The position numbers were made by a program, and so were the translations under genes. This document shows positions 6,345-6,808 of a DNA stretch of 6,808 bases, in pieces (the stretch's first letter is position 1; the number at the start of each line of letters is the position of its first letter). Under the pieces are notes generated by a model, which saw only the letters and a program-made list of their open reading frames with translations, did no database searches and was not told the DNA's origin. Source of the stretch: DASPKO01 sp035628055 (GTDB taxonomy: Bacteria; Planctomycetota; Phycisphaerae; Phycisphaerales; UBA1924); assembly GCA_035628055.1 (NCBI GenBank), contig DASPKO010000287.1, positions 1 to 6,808 on the forward strand, written 5' to 3'.

Positions 6345-6808
6345 TTACTTCGAGGCGTACTTCACGCTGCAGCCCCAGGACTTGGTCTCGGCCTTGGTCA
6401 CGGGCTTGCCGGCGAGCGTCTCATCGAGAGCCGCCTTCACGTAGTTGGTCCTGTCCTTGCGATCCATCGCGGCGCCCTGGTACACCAGCTTGCCGTCCTT
6501 GCCCACGATGAAGACGTGCGGCGTCGTCTTGGCCCCGTACGACTTGCCGACCGTTCCTTCCGGGTCCAGCAGGATCGGATAGGGCAGGTTGAACTCCTTG
6601 ATGGAGTCGATGTTCCGCTGCTTGTCCGAGCCCTCCTTGCCGGCGGCGCTGGAGTTCACCGCGAGGAAGACCACGCCCTTGCTGTTGTAGCTCTCGTGCA
6701 GCTCGTTGAAGAACGTGTTGCCCTTGTGGTGCTCGTGAACGGCCGGGCACTCCGGGTTATACCACTCGAGCACCACCACCTTGCCCTGCTTGGTCAGGTC
6801 GGCCAGGT
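6345..6808 (-). CDS. Redoxin/thioredoxin-fold protein with NPEC site, N-terminus cut by window edge
   Basis: The frame is open to the right edge, so the 5' end is missing; 153 residues are visible to TAA at 6345-6347. The thioredoxin/AhpC-TSA fold shows in VVVLEWYNPECP (10-21), the strand GVVFLAVNSS (residues about 44-53), YPILLDPEG, and T-T-P96-HVFIVGKDG, where P96 is the usual cis-proline facing the active site. The canonical WCxxC is replaced by WYNPEC, leaving one active-site cysteine, C20. The only other cysteine is C146 in WGCSVKYASK at the extreme C terminus, a tail I recall as conserved in this family. A thiol-disulfide or peroxiredoxin-like role using C20 and perhaps C146 is inferred; no substrate is evident. 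The missing N terminus probably holds a signal peptide, as is common in relatives, but this cannot be seen. Transcription ends at the hairpin at 6253-6278. Confidence 0.85.
   Translation of the reverse strand, partial: LADLTKQGKVVVLEWYNPECPAVHEHHKGNTFFNELHESYNSKGVVFLAVNSSAAGKEGSDKQRNIDSIKEFNLPYPILLDPEGTVGKSYGAKTTPHVFIVGKDGKLVYQGAAMDRKDRTNYVKAALDETLAGKPVTKAETKSWGCSVKYASK

Overview
The window is uniformly very GC-rich, with strong G/C bias at third codon positions. It carries five protein genes, two of them cut by the window edges, and little intergenic DNA. Gene types (a twin-arginine-exported NAD-binding protein, an AcnA-type aconitase, a TLC-like transporter and a single-Cys-motif redoxin) suggest a free-living, high-GC, Gram-negative bacterium. 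Gemmatimonadota, Eisenbacteria, Acidobacteriota, Planctomycetota and deltaproteobacterial-type lineages are all plausible. The sequence alone does not settle the phylum. I see no mobile element, CRISPR array, tRNA, rRNA or phage signature.

Layout: (1) 1-441, plus strand, is the C-terminal part of a protein with a sugar-binding-like jelly-roll domain of the type found with SMP-30/gluconolactonase proteins. (2) 470-3340, minus strand, is a complete aconitate hydratase (acnA), convergent with gene 1 across only 28 bp. (3) 3389-4726, minus strand, is a 12-helix transporter resembling the TLC (ATP/ADP or NTP/NDP exchange) family. It lies 48 bp upstream of acnA and probably shares its transcript. 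(4) A 214-bp divergent intergenic region separates it from (5) 4941-6227, plus strand, a Tat-signal-bearing NAD-dependent epimerase/dehydratase-like protein with a perfect Shine-Dalgarno sequence. (6) A bidirectional hairpin terminator at 6253-6284 sits between this gene and (7) the convergent 6345-6808, minus strand, a redoxin/thioredoxin-fold protein truncated by the right edge.

How they work together: the only functional coupling suggested by position is the transporter-acnA pair, and even there no shared pathway is obvious. The remaining genes look like independent housekeeping or periplasmic functions. I did not find convincing evidence of a new multi-gene system. The most interesting points are the TLC-like carrier beside a TCA-cycle gene in an apparently free-living bacterium, an exported NAD(P)-binding Rossmann enzyme, and a redoxin whose CxxC site is replaced by NPEC with a second Cys at the extreme C terminus.
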